The notes beneath the pieces are model-generated. The model was given only the letters and a program-made list of their open reading frames with translations. It was not told the origin of the DNA and did not search any database. Source: Cochliopodium minus (Eukaryota; Discosea; Himatismenida; Cochliopodiidae). Taken from it: a stretch of DNA of 64,000 nucleotides. Positions 44,628 through 55,485 of this stretch are shown piece after piece. A program made the position numbers and the translations under genes. The DNA lies in the NCBI GenBank assembly GCA_024220525.1, contig JAMYWO010000020.1, forward strand, positions 195,153 to 259,152. Reading direction: 5' to 3'. Positions within the stretch are counted from its first letter, which is position 1. Each line of letters opens with the position of its first letter.

Positions 44628-44927
44628 TTCAATTCATCCAAAGGTATTTCAAAAAGTAGAACTGAGAAGAGAAGTTTTTTTTTTATTTTAATTTAAAATA
44701 AAAATAATAATATATCATCAAAAATCTCTTATAAAAAATTGAGAAAATGAGAATATAATTTTTCTCACTTTTATAATTCACATCCTACTCATGAACACAA
44801 TACTTTCAATATTTCGTTTCACAATTTAAATTGATTTTGGGTGAATATTTAAAAGAATAATCTTCTATATCATCATAATCTGCATCACTCTTCACAAAAT
44901 TGAAATATTTAAACCCAAAATAAAAAA
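44628..44927. promoter_or_regulatory. Bidirectional intergenic region
   Basis: 300 bases between the divergent starts of the CMC4-like gene and the dual-specificity phosphatase. It must contain both promoters. It is A/T-rich with a T run just upstream of the CMC4 ATG; no consensus motif is recognisable. Confidence 0.4.
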
Positions 44928-45931
44928 ATGTGGATCATTTTAACGACAGTCTTGTTGGGCTCTTTATATATATTGATGAAATTATATAAGAAAGGAAATC
45001 TTCCATTTGTATTGCAGTATCCAATCTGCTTGTTAGATTCACAAAAATATTTTCTTTTTTTAATTTTTAACGCCGAAACGAATCTTGAATCTAGTTTCAT
45101 AGGATTCTTCTCTTATCATTGGGCCAAGATTAGATTGAGATATTATAAACAACCATTATGGACAAAAATAGATGATTTCATGTATATAGGGAAATTGGTA
45201 AAGAATGAAACAAATAGATCAAATAAAGAAATGAATATAAAACAAAATTAAAAGATATAAATCTATCATATCTCACGTGTATATTAAAATTGAACTCTAA
45301 AATATTATTATTAAAATTTAATTATAAAATTAAATAATAAAATAGCCAATTGAAGATAGTGTAGAACTGATGAAAAAAGAAAATGTAAAAAAAATGACTT
45401 TTTTTTCAAATTAAAAATTCAATTTTAATTTTTAAATTTTGCATTTAAAAAAAAGATTAATCATGTCATAAATTGTTGTTGGGAATGCCCATCACCCGTA
45501 AATAAATACAAAGAGAATGGAATCACAGAATACAGAATAAACGTTTTAGATCATTGTACCCTAAGCGAAGAACAATTAGCATATTCTGTTGAAGTTTATC
45601 AAAAATTAGATCCTCAAAAAGACAAGTTGTTCATACATTGTTATGGTAAAAAAGAAATATTAATAAAAAAAATGAGTCAAATTTTTTTTTTGGATTGAAA
45701 GGTGGACACGGTAGAAGTGCAGCTGTAATTTTAATTTTTTATTTTTTTATTTTTATTTTTTAAATTTTTCTTTTAAATTAAAAGGTTGGCGTTCTTATTT
45801 CGGCTTTGAAAGATGGTATGAGCTTGAAAGATGCTAACAATTTGATGCTGACTAAAAGGGATATAAGAAAAAACATCTACACCCAAAAAAATGTCATTCA
45901 AGTTTTTGAAAATTTGAAAGGGAAAAAATAA
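44928..45931 (+). CDS. Membrane-anchored dual-specificity phosphatase
   Basis: Exons 44928-45197, 45456-45645, 45702-45724 and 45785-45931; 209 residues. The N-terminus is hydrophobic (WIILTTVLLGSLYILM), likely a membrane anchor or signal. A second hydrophobic stretch with a Cys lies around residues 30-50. The catalytic domain starts IDDFMYIGKLINHVINCCWE. The general-acid Asp is probably in INVLDHCTLSEEQ. The active-site loop is IHCYGGHGRSAAV, i.e. HCxxGxxRS, assembled across two introns and including a 23-base exon. It ends with a helical KDANNLMLTKRDIRKN. The layout is that of PTPMT1-like or other small DSPs; substrate could be phosphoprotein or phospholipid. All catalytic residues are intact. 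Confidence 0.88.
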
Positions 45932-46146
45932 AAGAAAAAAATAGTGGAGAGTTAAATAATAAATTTTTTTCTTTTTATTTATTTTGATTACATTTAATTT
46001 CTATCAATCCTCTGAAAAAGGATCAACAGTTATTTAATAAAAAAATTTTTTTTAAAAAAAAAAGGCTTCTAAAAGAAACGAAAAAATAAAAAAAAGAAAT
46101 TTTTTTTTTTTTTGAAAGGCAGGAAGAGAAAGGAGAAAATTTTTAT

Positions 46147-46785
46147 TTACTCCTCCAAATCTTCTCCATCACCATCACCATCACCCTCATCCAAAGACTG
46201 ATCATCGCCACCCCACTTCTGAGTATCATTGATGGTATTCAAAGTGGTGCACAAAAAGTTCTGCCAAGAAGAGTCCTGTCCCAAAAAATCGGAGATTTTC
46301 TCGCCAAAAAAGTTGGACTGAGCACAATAATCAATTTCATTTGATAACTGAATCAAATGGCCTAAGAAACCACAATTAGAATGGGGGACAGTATAATTTT
46401 CCAAGTCGAAACTAGAGTCGTTCAAATGGGAATAGTGTTTCTCTAAGAGATTCAAGAGTTTTTGATGGAACTGATATTCCAGGAAGATGTACTCGTTGAG
46501 GGACTTGGTACGCTCGTTGTGGAAGACGTAGACGAGGAGGTTGACGATGTTGGTGTGGAGGATGTTGTTCCATTCGAAGCGGAAGAATAAGTCGAGAAGC
46601 TTCCCAAATGATCCGCTGCTGACCAAACTAATTTCTATGTCCTCATTCGAAGTTGTAACTAGTTTGTGAATCTGCACAAATGTTTTTAATTAATTTCATG
46701 TTTAATTTGTTTGATTTCAATTTTTATTTTTATTTTAATTTTAATTTTTAATTTTTAATTTTTAATTTTTAATTTTTAATTTTTA

Positions 46786-46817
<32 letters not shown>

Positions 46818-49800
46818 ATTTTTTTATTTTTTTATTTTAATATTTTTTTATTTTTATTTTTAATATTTATTTTTAATGTTTTTTTATTTAATTTTTTATT
46901 TTTTATTATTTTTATTCTTTTATTATTTTATTATTTTCTTTATTTATTTATTGATTTTTTTTTAAAATTTACCATTTCAATGACACACCAACGTTTGGCT
47001 CCCAACATGGGTTTGCTTTTGGTGGCAAGTTTAGGCTCCTCAGTGAGAGTGCTGTAAATGAGGTTCTTCATCTCCTTTGATTTGAAAAAGTTCACCATTG
47101 TCTGATCGAAATGAACCTTCAAAAAAAATATAAAAAAAAAAATAATAAAATAAAAATAAAAATGAAAAAATATAAAATTTTTAATTGATTATTTTTGATT
47201 AATAATAAAAATAATTTTTTTTTTTTTTTACTTCTTCGTTGACAGGGAAATAATCTTCGTCAGACTCTTCGCTGAGTTCTGGGGTTGGATTTTTTTCTTT
47301 GAGTGGGTTGTAAGGTATCAAAGAACAAACCTAATGAAAAAAATAAACAAATAAAAATAACAAAATAAAAAAATAAAAAAAATAAAAATAAAATAATGAA
47401 AAAATTAAAAAATAAAAAAATAAAAAAATAAAAAAATAAAAAAATAAAAAAATAAAAAAATAAAAAATAAAAAAATAAAAAAATAAAAATATAATTAAAA
47501 AAATTTACCATGTAGAAAAAGGATCTAAAATACTTGGAGAATAGTTGGGTGGAGATTGTGTCGAGCATGAGCGACTGTATCTCAAGTGACAAATAGGGGT
47601 GTGATTGAGAAACTAAGATGAATAAAAAATAAATGAAAAACAAAATGAAGAAAAAAATAAAAAATAAAAAATTTGAAACAAAAAATAAAAAATAAAAAAT
47701 AAAAAATAAAAAATAAAAAAAAATAAAAAAATTAATTTAAAAATCTTTTTTACCTTCATTGAGACTTATCGCAATGAATTCACATATTGCGTGTATGAGT
47801 TGCTCATCATCTTCTTTGATGGCGATGTTGAGCTTATCGTTGAGGGCGGGTATCAAAGAGTTCTTGCTCCATTGAAGTTGTGGCGTGTATTTTACAAAGT
47901 TTGCTTCTTTTTGTAACATTAACAACATCACCTAATTGACAATTCAAAATCAATTTAGATGAGATTTTTTTTATAAAAAATAATTTTGGAAAGTAATAAA
48001 ATTTTAAATTTTAAATTTAAAATGAGCAAAAAAATAAAATAAAATAATAAATAAATGTATTTTATAAAAAAAATTAAATGTAAATTTAATAAAAAATAAT
48101 TCAACAAAATAACTTTATGGAATTTAAAAGAAAAAAATTTTAAAATTTAAAATTTTGTTGATAAAATATTTTTATAAAAAAAAAAAATAATAAAATAAAA
48201 CTTTTTTATAATTTTAAACAAATTTTAAGATGAAAATATTATTGAGTGAACAAAATATAAAAATAAAAACCTTTCTGATGTCAATGTTGCAAACATTATC
48301 GACCAACATGCCCAACAAACCCTTGTTGCCCTGAAAATAAACGATGAAGTTGTGGAAAGCGTTGTCGACGATATGATGCAAGATCTTGTTGAAATGGTGG
48401 AAAGTGTTGGGCTCCTTCACATCCCTCTTCAAGTAGTTGCAGAACATCAAGAGGAGATCGTTGTTGTTAGTGAGGGTTTCGAAGACCTTCTCTGAGTCAA
48501 AGTTGAGGAACATGTTGCGGACGATGACCTTGACTTTGTAGAGGATCATGTGGTCTTCGTGCTCGTCGAGGAAACTTTTCTTGGAGGGTTTGTATTGGTT
48601 ACGTTGGATCGGTTTTTCGGAAAATAAATAATAAATTAATTTTTGGACCACTGTATTCGTTATAATTTTTTTTTTTTAATATAAAAAAAAATGAGTTCAT
48701 TTTAAAAAGAAAAATCCAAAATTTTTAATTGTTTGAAAAATAATTCTTAAAAACGAAAATTTTGTTTAAAATAAAATTGTAATTATAGTCTTTTAAAGTT
48801 TGATTTTTATTTTTTTATTTCAAATCAAATTCTTATAATTTTATATGAATTAAGTTTTTTAGATACATTTTAATAAGTAGTAATCTTAATATTTTTTTCT
48901 GTTTAATTTTAATTTGGTTTCATTTTAATTTGATTTTCAATTATTTTGATCTTATATTATGTTGTTAGGTTAATTAAAATGTTTTTTTTTTATTTTTTTT
49001 TTACCTCCAACTTGTGAAAAATAAGTGGAAACATCTTTCTTTTCACTGATGGTTTCCATGAGAAAAGTGGCGTCGATAGTGTTGAAGATGTCCAATAAAG
49101 TTCCGTCTTTAAACTCTGCGTAACTTATTCTGAAGTTGGCCTTTGGCTCGATGATGTCCTCTTCGACTTTCTCTTTGCTTTGTTCTTCTTTACGTTTCTT
49201 TTCCATTCTGATTTGTCTCAAGTTTTCTGAACAAAATGAAAATAAAATAAAAAATTTAAATAAAAATAAAAAATGATAAACACAAAAATCAAAGTAAATT
49301 TAAAAATCAAAAATTTAAAATTAAATTTAAAAATCAAAAATTTTAAAATTTTAAAAATGAAAAATTTAAAAATAAACATATCCTAAAAAAAAAAATTGAA
49401 TAATAAATTAAATTAATAAATTAAAAAATAATAAATTAAAAAAAAAATTTTAAAATAAAAAATAAATAAAAAATAAAAATAAAATAAAAACTGTTTTTTT
49501 TTTACCTCCACATTGACCACAGAAAAAATCATCTACCAAGTTTTCAAATTTACAAGAAGGACACTCCTCCCTGTTCTTCTTGTTCTCCCTCTCAATCCTC
49601 TCCTTTTCAAGTCGCTCCTTCTCCTGCCTCTCCTTCTCAAGCCTCTCCTTCTCCCTCTCCTGCCTCTCCCTCTCCTGTCGCTCCCTCTCGATCCTCTCCC
49701 TCTCCTGTCTTTCTTGCTCGAGCTTCTCCTTCTCAAGAATTTCTCTTTCCTGTCTTTCTTTTTCTATGCGCTCCTTTTCTTGTCTCTCGATCTCCAAACG

Positions 49801-52800
49801 CTCCTTTTTAACTCTTTCAAGCTCCAATCTTTCCTTTTCGAGCCTTTCCTTCTCAATTCTTTGTCTTTCCAACCTCTCCCTCTCTTGTCTTTCGAGCTCT
49901 TGCCTTTCCTGTTCCAATCTCTCTAGCTCCAATCTTTCTAGTTCGATCCTCTCCTGCTCAAGTCTCTCCCTCTCGATCCTCTCCTGTTCCAACCTCTCCT
50001 TCACTATTCTCTCTTGCTCTAGCTTCTCCTCTTCCACTCTCTCCTTCTCGAGCCTTTCTTTCTCCAATCTCTCGTTTTCAAGTTTTTCCAACTCCAGTCT
50101 TTCTTGTTCGAGCTTTTCCTTTTCAATTCTCTCTTGTTCTAATCTTTCTCTTTCAGACTTTTCCTTCTCCAACCTTACTCTTTCAAGCCTCTCCTTTTGT
50201 TGTTGCAATTTAAGCTTTCTCTCCTGTTCTAGCCTTTGTATCTCTCGTCTTTCTTGTTCGAGTTTCTCCTTTTCGATTTTCACCTTTTCTAATCTCTCTT
50301 TCTCCTTTATCTCCCTCTCAATCCTTTCCTTCTCGATTCTTTCCTGTCTCTCCTTCTCTCTTTCCAATCTTTCTTTTTCGATTCTTTCTTTTCTTAATCT
50401 TGCCCTTTCCAATCTCTCTTGTTCCAACCTTTCCTTCTCGATTTTTTCAAGTCTAAACAAATAAAAATAAAAATAAAAATAAAAATAAAAATAAAAATAA
50501 AAATAAAAATAAAAAATAAAAATTCAATTAAATTAAATGTTACCTTTCTCTTTCTAATCTTTCTTTTTCCAAACGTTCAATTTCAAGTCTTTCTTGTTCC
50601 AATCTCTCTTGTTTTAGTTTTTTAAGTTCTAATCTTTCTTTCTCAATTCTTTCTTTCTCCAGCCTTTCTCTTTCTAACCTCTCATTCTCGATCTTCTCGA
50701 GTTCAAGTCTTTCTTTCTCAAGACGTTCTTTTTCGAGGCGTTCTTTCTCAAGGCGTTCTTTTTCGAGTCTTTCTTGTCTGAGTCTTTCTCTTTCCTTTTC
50801 TATTCTTTCCAACTCTTGTCTCTCTTTCTCGAGTCTTTCTTGTTCTATTCTCTCTTTCTCTTTTTCTATTCTTTCTTTTTCTATCCTTTCTTTCTCCAAC
50901 CTTTCTTTTTCAAGACGCTCTTTTTCGATTCTCTCTTTGTCTTGTCTTTCTCTTTCAAGCTTTTCTTGCTCTTTCTTTACTTTTTCTTTTTCGAGGAGTT
51001 CCTTTTCTTTCTTTTCGTTCTCTATCTTTTCTTTTTCAATTCGCTCCTTTTCTAGTTTTTCTTTTTCCTTTTTGGTATCAATTGGACTGGGAAGAGATAA
51101 TGAACCTTCTTTGTCACTACTTTTGCGAATGACCACTTTCTTGATAACTTTTCTGAGCAAAGGGCTTTCAGGAGCTTCACTTCTATTAGATCCAATGGAA
51201 TTGGGGTTGACTTTGGACAATGAAATGGATCTCTTCAAAATGCCACGTTCAGGAGGGGGTTCTTTTGTTAAAGGAGGAGGATTCAATACATGAGGGGAAC
51301 TTGTACCTGTTCTATTCCTTACTATAGTAGGAATAGCATTTTCTGGTGTAGTTTTTTCTTGTGTTACTTCGGTTGTATCCTTAATAATGAAAGGAGAAGA
51401 GTTAGATCTTCCAACTGGAACAGATAAGTCGTCTTTAGAATCACCAGGTTGCACAATAAAATTGGTGGATTGATGTTTCTTCAAAAAGATTTTTTTGGTC
51501 ACAGTTTTGACAATCTTCTTGGCGCCAGGATGCGGACTATCAACAAGTTCTTTCTTTATAACTTTTTTCTCAGGTGGAGGAGTAGTTTTTACGATGTCTC
51601 CCTTCTTTTCTCCATTGCTAGTGATACGATCGATGGGAGGAGTAGAGATCTTTCCGGTGATAGTGGAGCCACATTGTGTGCAAAACTTTCTTCCTATTTT
51701 ATTTACACTGTTGCAGTTGTCGCAAAGCCTGGTAGTCTCGTCTAACTTGATAGTTTGCTCCGAAACATATTTTTTAAGGGGTCTCGTGGGAGGAGGAGAT
51801 TTTCCCTTCTCAATGGAAGTTGGTGTGGTTGGTTGTGCTTCTGTTTTGAGCTCTGTTATTGTCTTGGTTTCAGGTTTGGATTCTTTTGATTGAGATAATC
51901 TGCTCAGATTAGATTCCCCACATTGCACACAGAACTTTGCAGTGATGGACATCATCTTGGTACATTTTTTACATTGAATCTTTTCAGATTTATCAGTGGA
52001 ATCTCTGCTTACTCTGACGGTATCTTTTTTCATTGGTGTTGGAAGATCAGTCTTATCAATGATATGAATTCTCTCGTTCGAATTATTGAGATCCCTATTG
52101 GATGTTCTTTCTTTATTGAGATCTCTATTTGATGTTCTATTGGAATTTCTGTTTGATGTTCTATTAGAATTTCTATTGCTCAAATCTCTATTCGATCTTC
52201 TTTTTTCATTCACTGGTTTTTCTTTAGATTCAGAAGTTGGGTTATCTTTGGTGGGAGATTTCTCTTCAGTCGTTGAGGAGGGTTTTTTGATTGATGATTT
52301 GCTTGTTTTTTTTCCCAATATAACCGATCCAGTGAATGTAAATCCACATTTTCTGCAGAATCTAGCAGTAGGTATATTTGCAAAATGGCAACTTGTACAA
52401 TTCTTGACCTTCTTTTTTTCATTTGCATTGGATGTTCCATTGCTTGTAGAATCCAATGATATCATCTTTTCTAAATCTATCAGATGGCTATCTTCTGATA
52501 TTATTTGCAAATCCAACTCTAATTGATTATCCAATATCTTTTGTATTTCTACCGCTTTATAAACTTCACTTCCACATTTCGAACAAAATTTTTTATTTGC
52601 GTTCGTATCTGATCCACAATTAGGACAATTAATCTTTTCATTTGTATTGTTTTTTTCATTTGCAGATATTCTACGCAAACTGGCTCTATTGCTCAATCTT
52701 ATTTTCTTTTTCGCTTCTTCTGTCAATGGATTTTTGCAACTCATGCAAAATTGCGCATTATTTCCATTAGGGGTATTACATTTCGTACATAAATTTGTTT

Positions 52801-52813
52801 TTGTATTGCTCAT
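46147..52813 (-). CDS. Zinc-ribbon / ERLEKER coiled-coil / SAPS (PP6R-like) fusion
   Basis: Nine exons: 52813-50544, 50452-49506, 49226-49005, 48650-48271, 47931-47754, 47612-47509, 47330-47232, 47116-46973 and 46671-46147; exactly 1623 codons. The N-terminal 450 residues hold five zinc ribbons of the form CxxC...FCxxCG (e.g. [19 protein letters not shown]) in a Ser/Pro/Thr-rich matrix. About 500 residues of charged single alpha-helix follow ([16 protein letters not shown]), then a sixth ribbon ([19 protein letters not shown]). The final 560 residues are a SAPS domain: helical repeats with [63 protein letters not shown] and [16 protein letters not shown] proteins are regulatory subunits of PP6/Sit4 phosphatase. 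All intron phases fit, making one gene. The acidic C-terminus ([14 protein letters not shown]) ends the protein. Confidence 0.88.
46672..46972 (-). repeat. Low-complexity intron of the SAPS gene
   Basis: 301-base intron dominated on the plus strand by TTTTTAATTTTTAATTTTT-type arrays, so A-rich in the sense of the transcript. This is the opposite skew to the other introns of the same gene. No exon or other signal within. Confidence 0.65.
47331..47508 (-). repeat. (AAAAAAT)n intron of the SAPS gene
   Basis: Intron with a near-perfect tandem AAAAAAT array (about 47365-47490). It could be read as a Phe/Leu-rich frame, which is pure composition. The donor and acceptor flank it in phase 0. Confidence 0.7.
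50453..50543 (-). repeat. (AAAAAT)n intron inside the coiled-coil region
   Basis: A short intron carrying about eight perfect AAAAAT units (50460-50510) interrupts the ERLEKER coding repeat. Splicing restores an uninterrupted heptad-like charged repeat across the junction through a split Arg codon. Confidence 0.75.
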
Positions 52814-53296
52814 TGATTATATTTGATAAAAAAAAATGTATCCCCTTTGTATTTATTTATTTGGTTATTTTTGAATATATATATCCTTCCTTCTTTGTTA
52901 TTAAGATTATAACAATTTTTTATATATTATATAAATTATAAATTTTTTTTTTTTAATATTTCAATTATTTGCTTTTCCAATTTTCTCCCAGTATCTATTT
53001 GTCAAATTTGAGTGAGCATTATTTCCTTTATTTCGATAATATATTTAATATCTCAATGATATTTCAATATCAATCAATATTAAAAAATTAAAAAAGTTCA
53101 ATTTTGAATAAAACAAGAAAATTGATTCAAGTTGTGATAAAAATGATACAAATGTTAAATTTATGAGAAAAATATCAAAAAAAAAATATTCAAAAAGTAA
53201 AATAAAGAAAAGATTTTTTTTTTTATTATTTTATACTCAATAAAAATATATATTAAAAAAAAAAGGGATTCATCAAGTATTTGATTAAAAAACAAT
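52814..53296. promoter_or_regulatory. Divergent intergenic region, no gene seen
   Basis: About 483 bases between the divergent starts of the SAPS fusion and phenylalanyl-tRNA synthetase alpha. It has TATATATT-like stretches close to the SAPS start (about 52875-52935) and a poly-A/T block before the synthetase start. Both promoters should lie here. No coding pattern on either strand. Confidence 0.4.
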
Positions 53297-55343
53297 ATGG
53301 AAGATATTAGAGAAAAAATTAGTTTGTATTTTATTAATAAATTGGAAAAAGATGGAGAGATAAAGGATACAAGAGAAGAGGGAGAAAACAATAAATGGCA
53401 TATAGATGATGTAACTGGATCATTGAACTCACTTGCTGCAAATGAAAAGATAATTTTGGAAAAATTTGAAATAAAGAAAGATCAATTGACAACAGAAGCA
53501 TTGGTATGTATAGAAAAAGGATCGCCAGAAGTTAGACTATGGACTCTCGCAGGAGAAAAACTTCTTAAAAAAGATTTAGAAGAAAAATTGGGGGGAAAAG
53601 AATATGCAACCTCAGGCTTTTCAACTTCGATGGGAAAGAAATGGATTAGTTATAATAAACAAACTGATGAAATCACAAGAGCTGTTAAAGATCAAGTGAA
53701 GGATGAGCTTCAAGAACAAGTAATAAATTATCAAAATGGAAAAGCTTCAGAAAATGACATCACTCAACTCAAAAAGAGAAAATATCTAAAACAAGTGTAA
53801 AATTATTTAANNNNNNNNNNNNNNNNNNNNNNNNNNNNNNNNNNNNNNNNNNNNNNNNNNNNNNNNNNNNNNNNNNNNNNNNNNNNNNNNNNNNNNNNNN
53901 NNNNNNNNNNTTTTTTTTTTAACCTTTTTGATTATAGTGTCATCAAAACATTCAAGGCTATTAAAGGTCCTAAATTCAATGTCAAAGATGAAGATGTAAT
54001 GAGAACTTTGACAACTGAACTTTTATTAAGGTATTAATTTTATGATAGTTTGATTATATTTCTCAAATTAAAAATATATAATGCTAACAATCATCTTTCT
54101 CAAAATATAATTAAAGCAATATTAATCGTATGCCATAAAACAATTAATAGGATTGATATATTCATTTTTTATTTGAATCTTATTTCAATCATTCTTGCAC
54201 CATATCATTTCAATCATTATGATTAAAATTAATTTATTTATTATAGTGGTGAATGGAAAAATAAATTGCTTAAAGAACCTAATCTTGAATCTCTTGGTCA
54301 AGTACCAAAACTTGGATCTCTTCATCCTCTCCTCAAGATGAGAGATACTTATAGACAAATCCTTTTGGAATTGGGCTTTGAAGAAATGCCTACCAACAGA
54401 TTCGTTGAATCTTCTTTTTGGAATTTCGATGCATTGTTTCAACCTCAACAACATCCGGTCAGAGATGCTCATGATACTTTCTTTTTGACCGATCCAAAAT
54501 TTGCAAACAGATTAGGTAAAATCTTTCAAGCATATAAAACATGAATCATTTTTCAAATCGGATTAAATTTACATTATCTTTGAGATATCATTTATATACA
54601 ATCATTAAACCTTTATATTTCAATATCTCTTCATTTAAAGTGATCATTAAAAATAAAAATAATTAGGTGAAGACAAATATGTAGAACGTGTAAAAGATAT
54701 GCACGAGAAAGGAGGTAACGGATCCATCGGATGGAGATACAAATGGGATTTGCAAGAATCAAAGAAGAACATCTTCAGAACCCATACCACCGCAATCTCC
54801 TCCAACATGTTGTATCAACTCGCCCAAGAAAAAGAATTCCAACCTAAAAAATATTTTTCCATCGACAGAGTGTTCAGAAATGAGACTCTCGATTCTACCC
54901 ATCTCGCAGAATTCCATCAAATCGAAGGTCTCATCGCTGATTACGATCTCACCATCGGTGATTTGATGGGGATCATCGGATCTTTCTTCGAGAAGGTCGG
55001 TATCCCAAAAAGTAATCTCAAGTTCAAACCTGCTTACAATCCTTACACTGAACCTTCTTTGGAAATCTTCTCTTTCCACAGAGGTCTTAAGAAGTGGGTT
55101 GAGATTGGTAACTCTGGTATCTTTAGACCTGAAATGCTTTTGCCCATGGGTCTTCCTGAGAATGTCAAGGTCATTGCTTGGGGTCTCTCTGTTGAGCGTC
55201 CTACCATGATTTTGTATGGTATCGATAACATCAGAGATTTGTGCGGTTGTGATCTTGATATCAAAAAGATCATTCAACATCCTATTGTCAGAATCGAGAA
55301 GCAACAAGAGTTGAGTGAAGAAAAGGCCAAAAAGAAAAATTGA
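53297..55343 (+). CDS. FARSA: Cytosolic phenylalanyl-tRNA synthetase alpha subunit
   Basis: Charges tRNA-Phe as the catalytic half of the alpha2-beta2 enzyme. Exons 53297-53796, 53938-54030, 54247-54515 and 54667-55343; exactly 513 codons. N-terminal winged-helix domains ([24 protein letters not shown]) precede a class II catalytic core. Motif 1 region is [24 protein letters not shown]. Motif 2 is [12 protein letters not shown] plus [14 protein letters not shown]. The Phe pocket region is [15 protein letters not shown], and motif 3 is [18 protein letters not shown]. The protein is almost collinear with animal FARSA across its length. The 100-N gap at 53811-53910 falls in intron 1; the split Val codon across it is in phase, so the gap does not remove coding sequence. 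Confidence 0.97.
53811..53910. other. Assembly gap (100 N)
   Basis: Exactly 100 N, a conventional placeholder for a gap of unknown size. It is inside intron 1 of the synthetase gene. Exons on both sides join in phase and in the right family order, so this scaffold join is correct. Confidence 0.95.
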
Positions 55344-55485
55344 TTGTTTTCTCTTGTTTCATTTCTTTTTTCTTTTCTAGTTAATCCCATTTTTTTATTT
55401 AAATTATTAAAAGAAAATATAAAAAAAAAAAAAATCTGTTTATCTATTCATTTCGAACTATTCTTTTGATTTTAATTTGTTCTGA

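Noticed and set aside
49580-50464. Long Ser/Leu/Phe-rich open frame on the plus strand
   Set aside because: It is the exact antisense of the ERLEKER coding repeat; regular GAG/AAG codons leave the opposite strand open. No splice or family support.
53811-53910. The 100-N gap as a third misjoin
   Set aside because: The synthetase gene continues across it in the right phase and order, so the join is sound.
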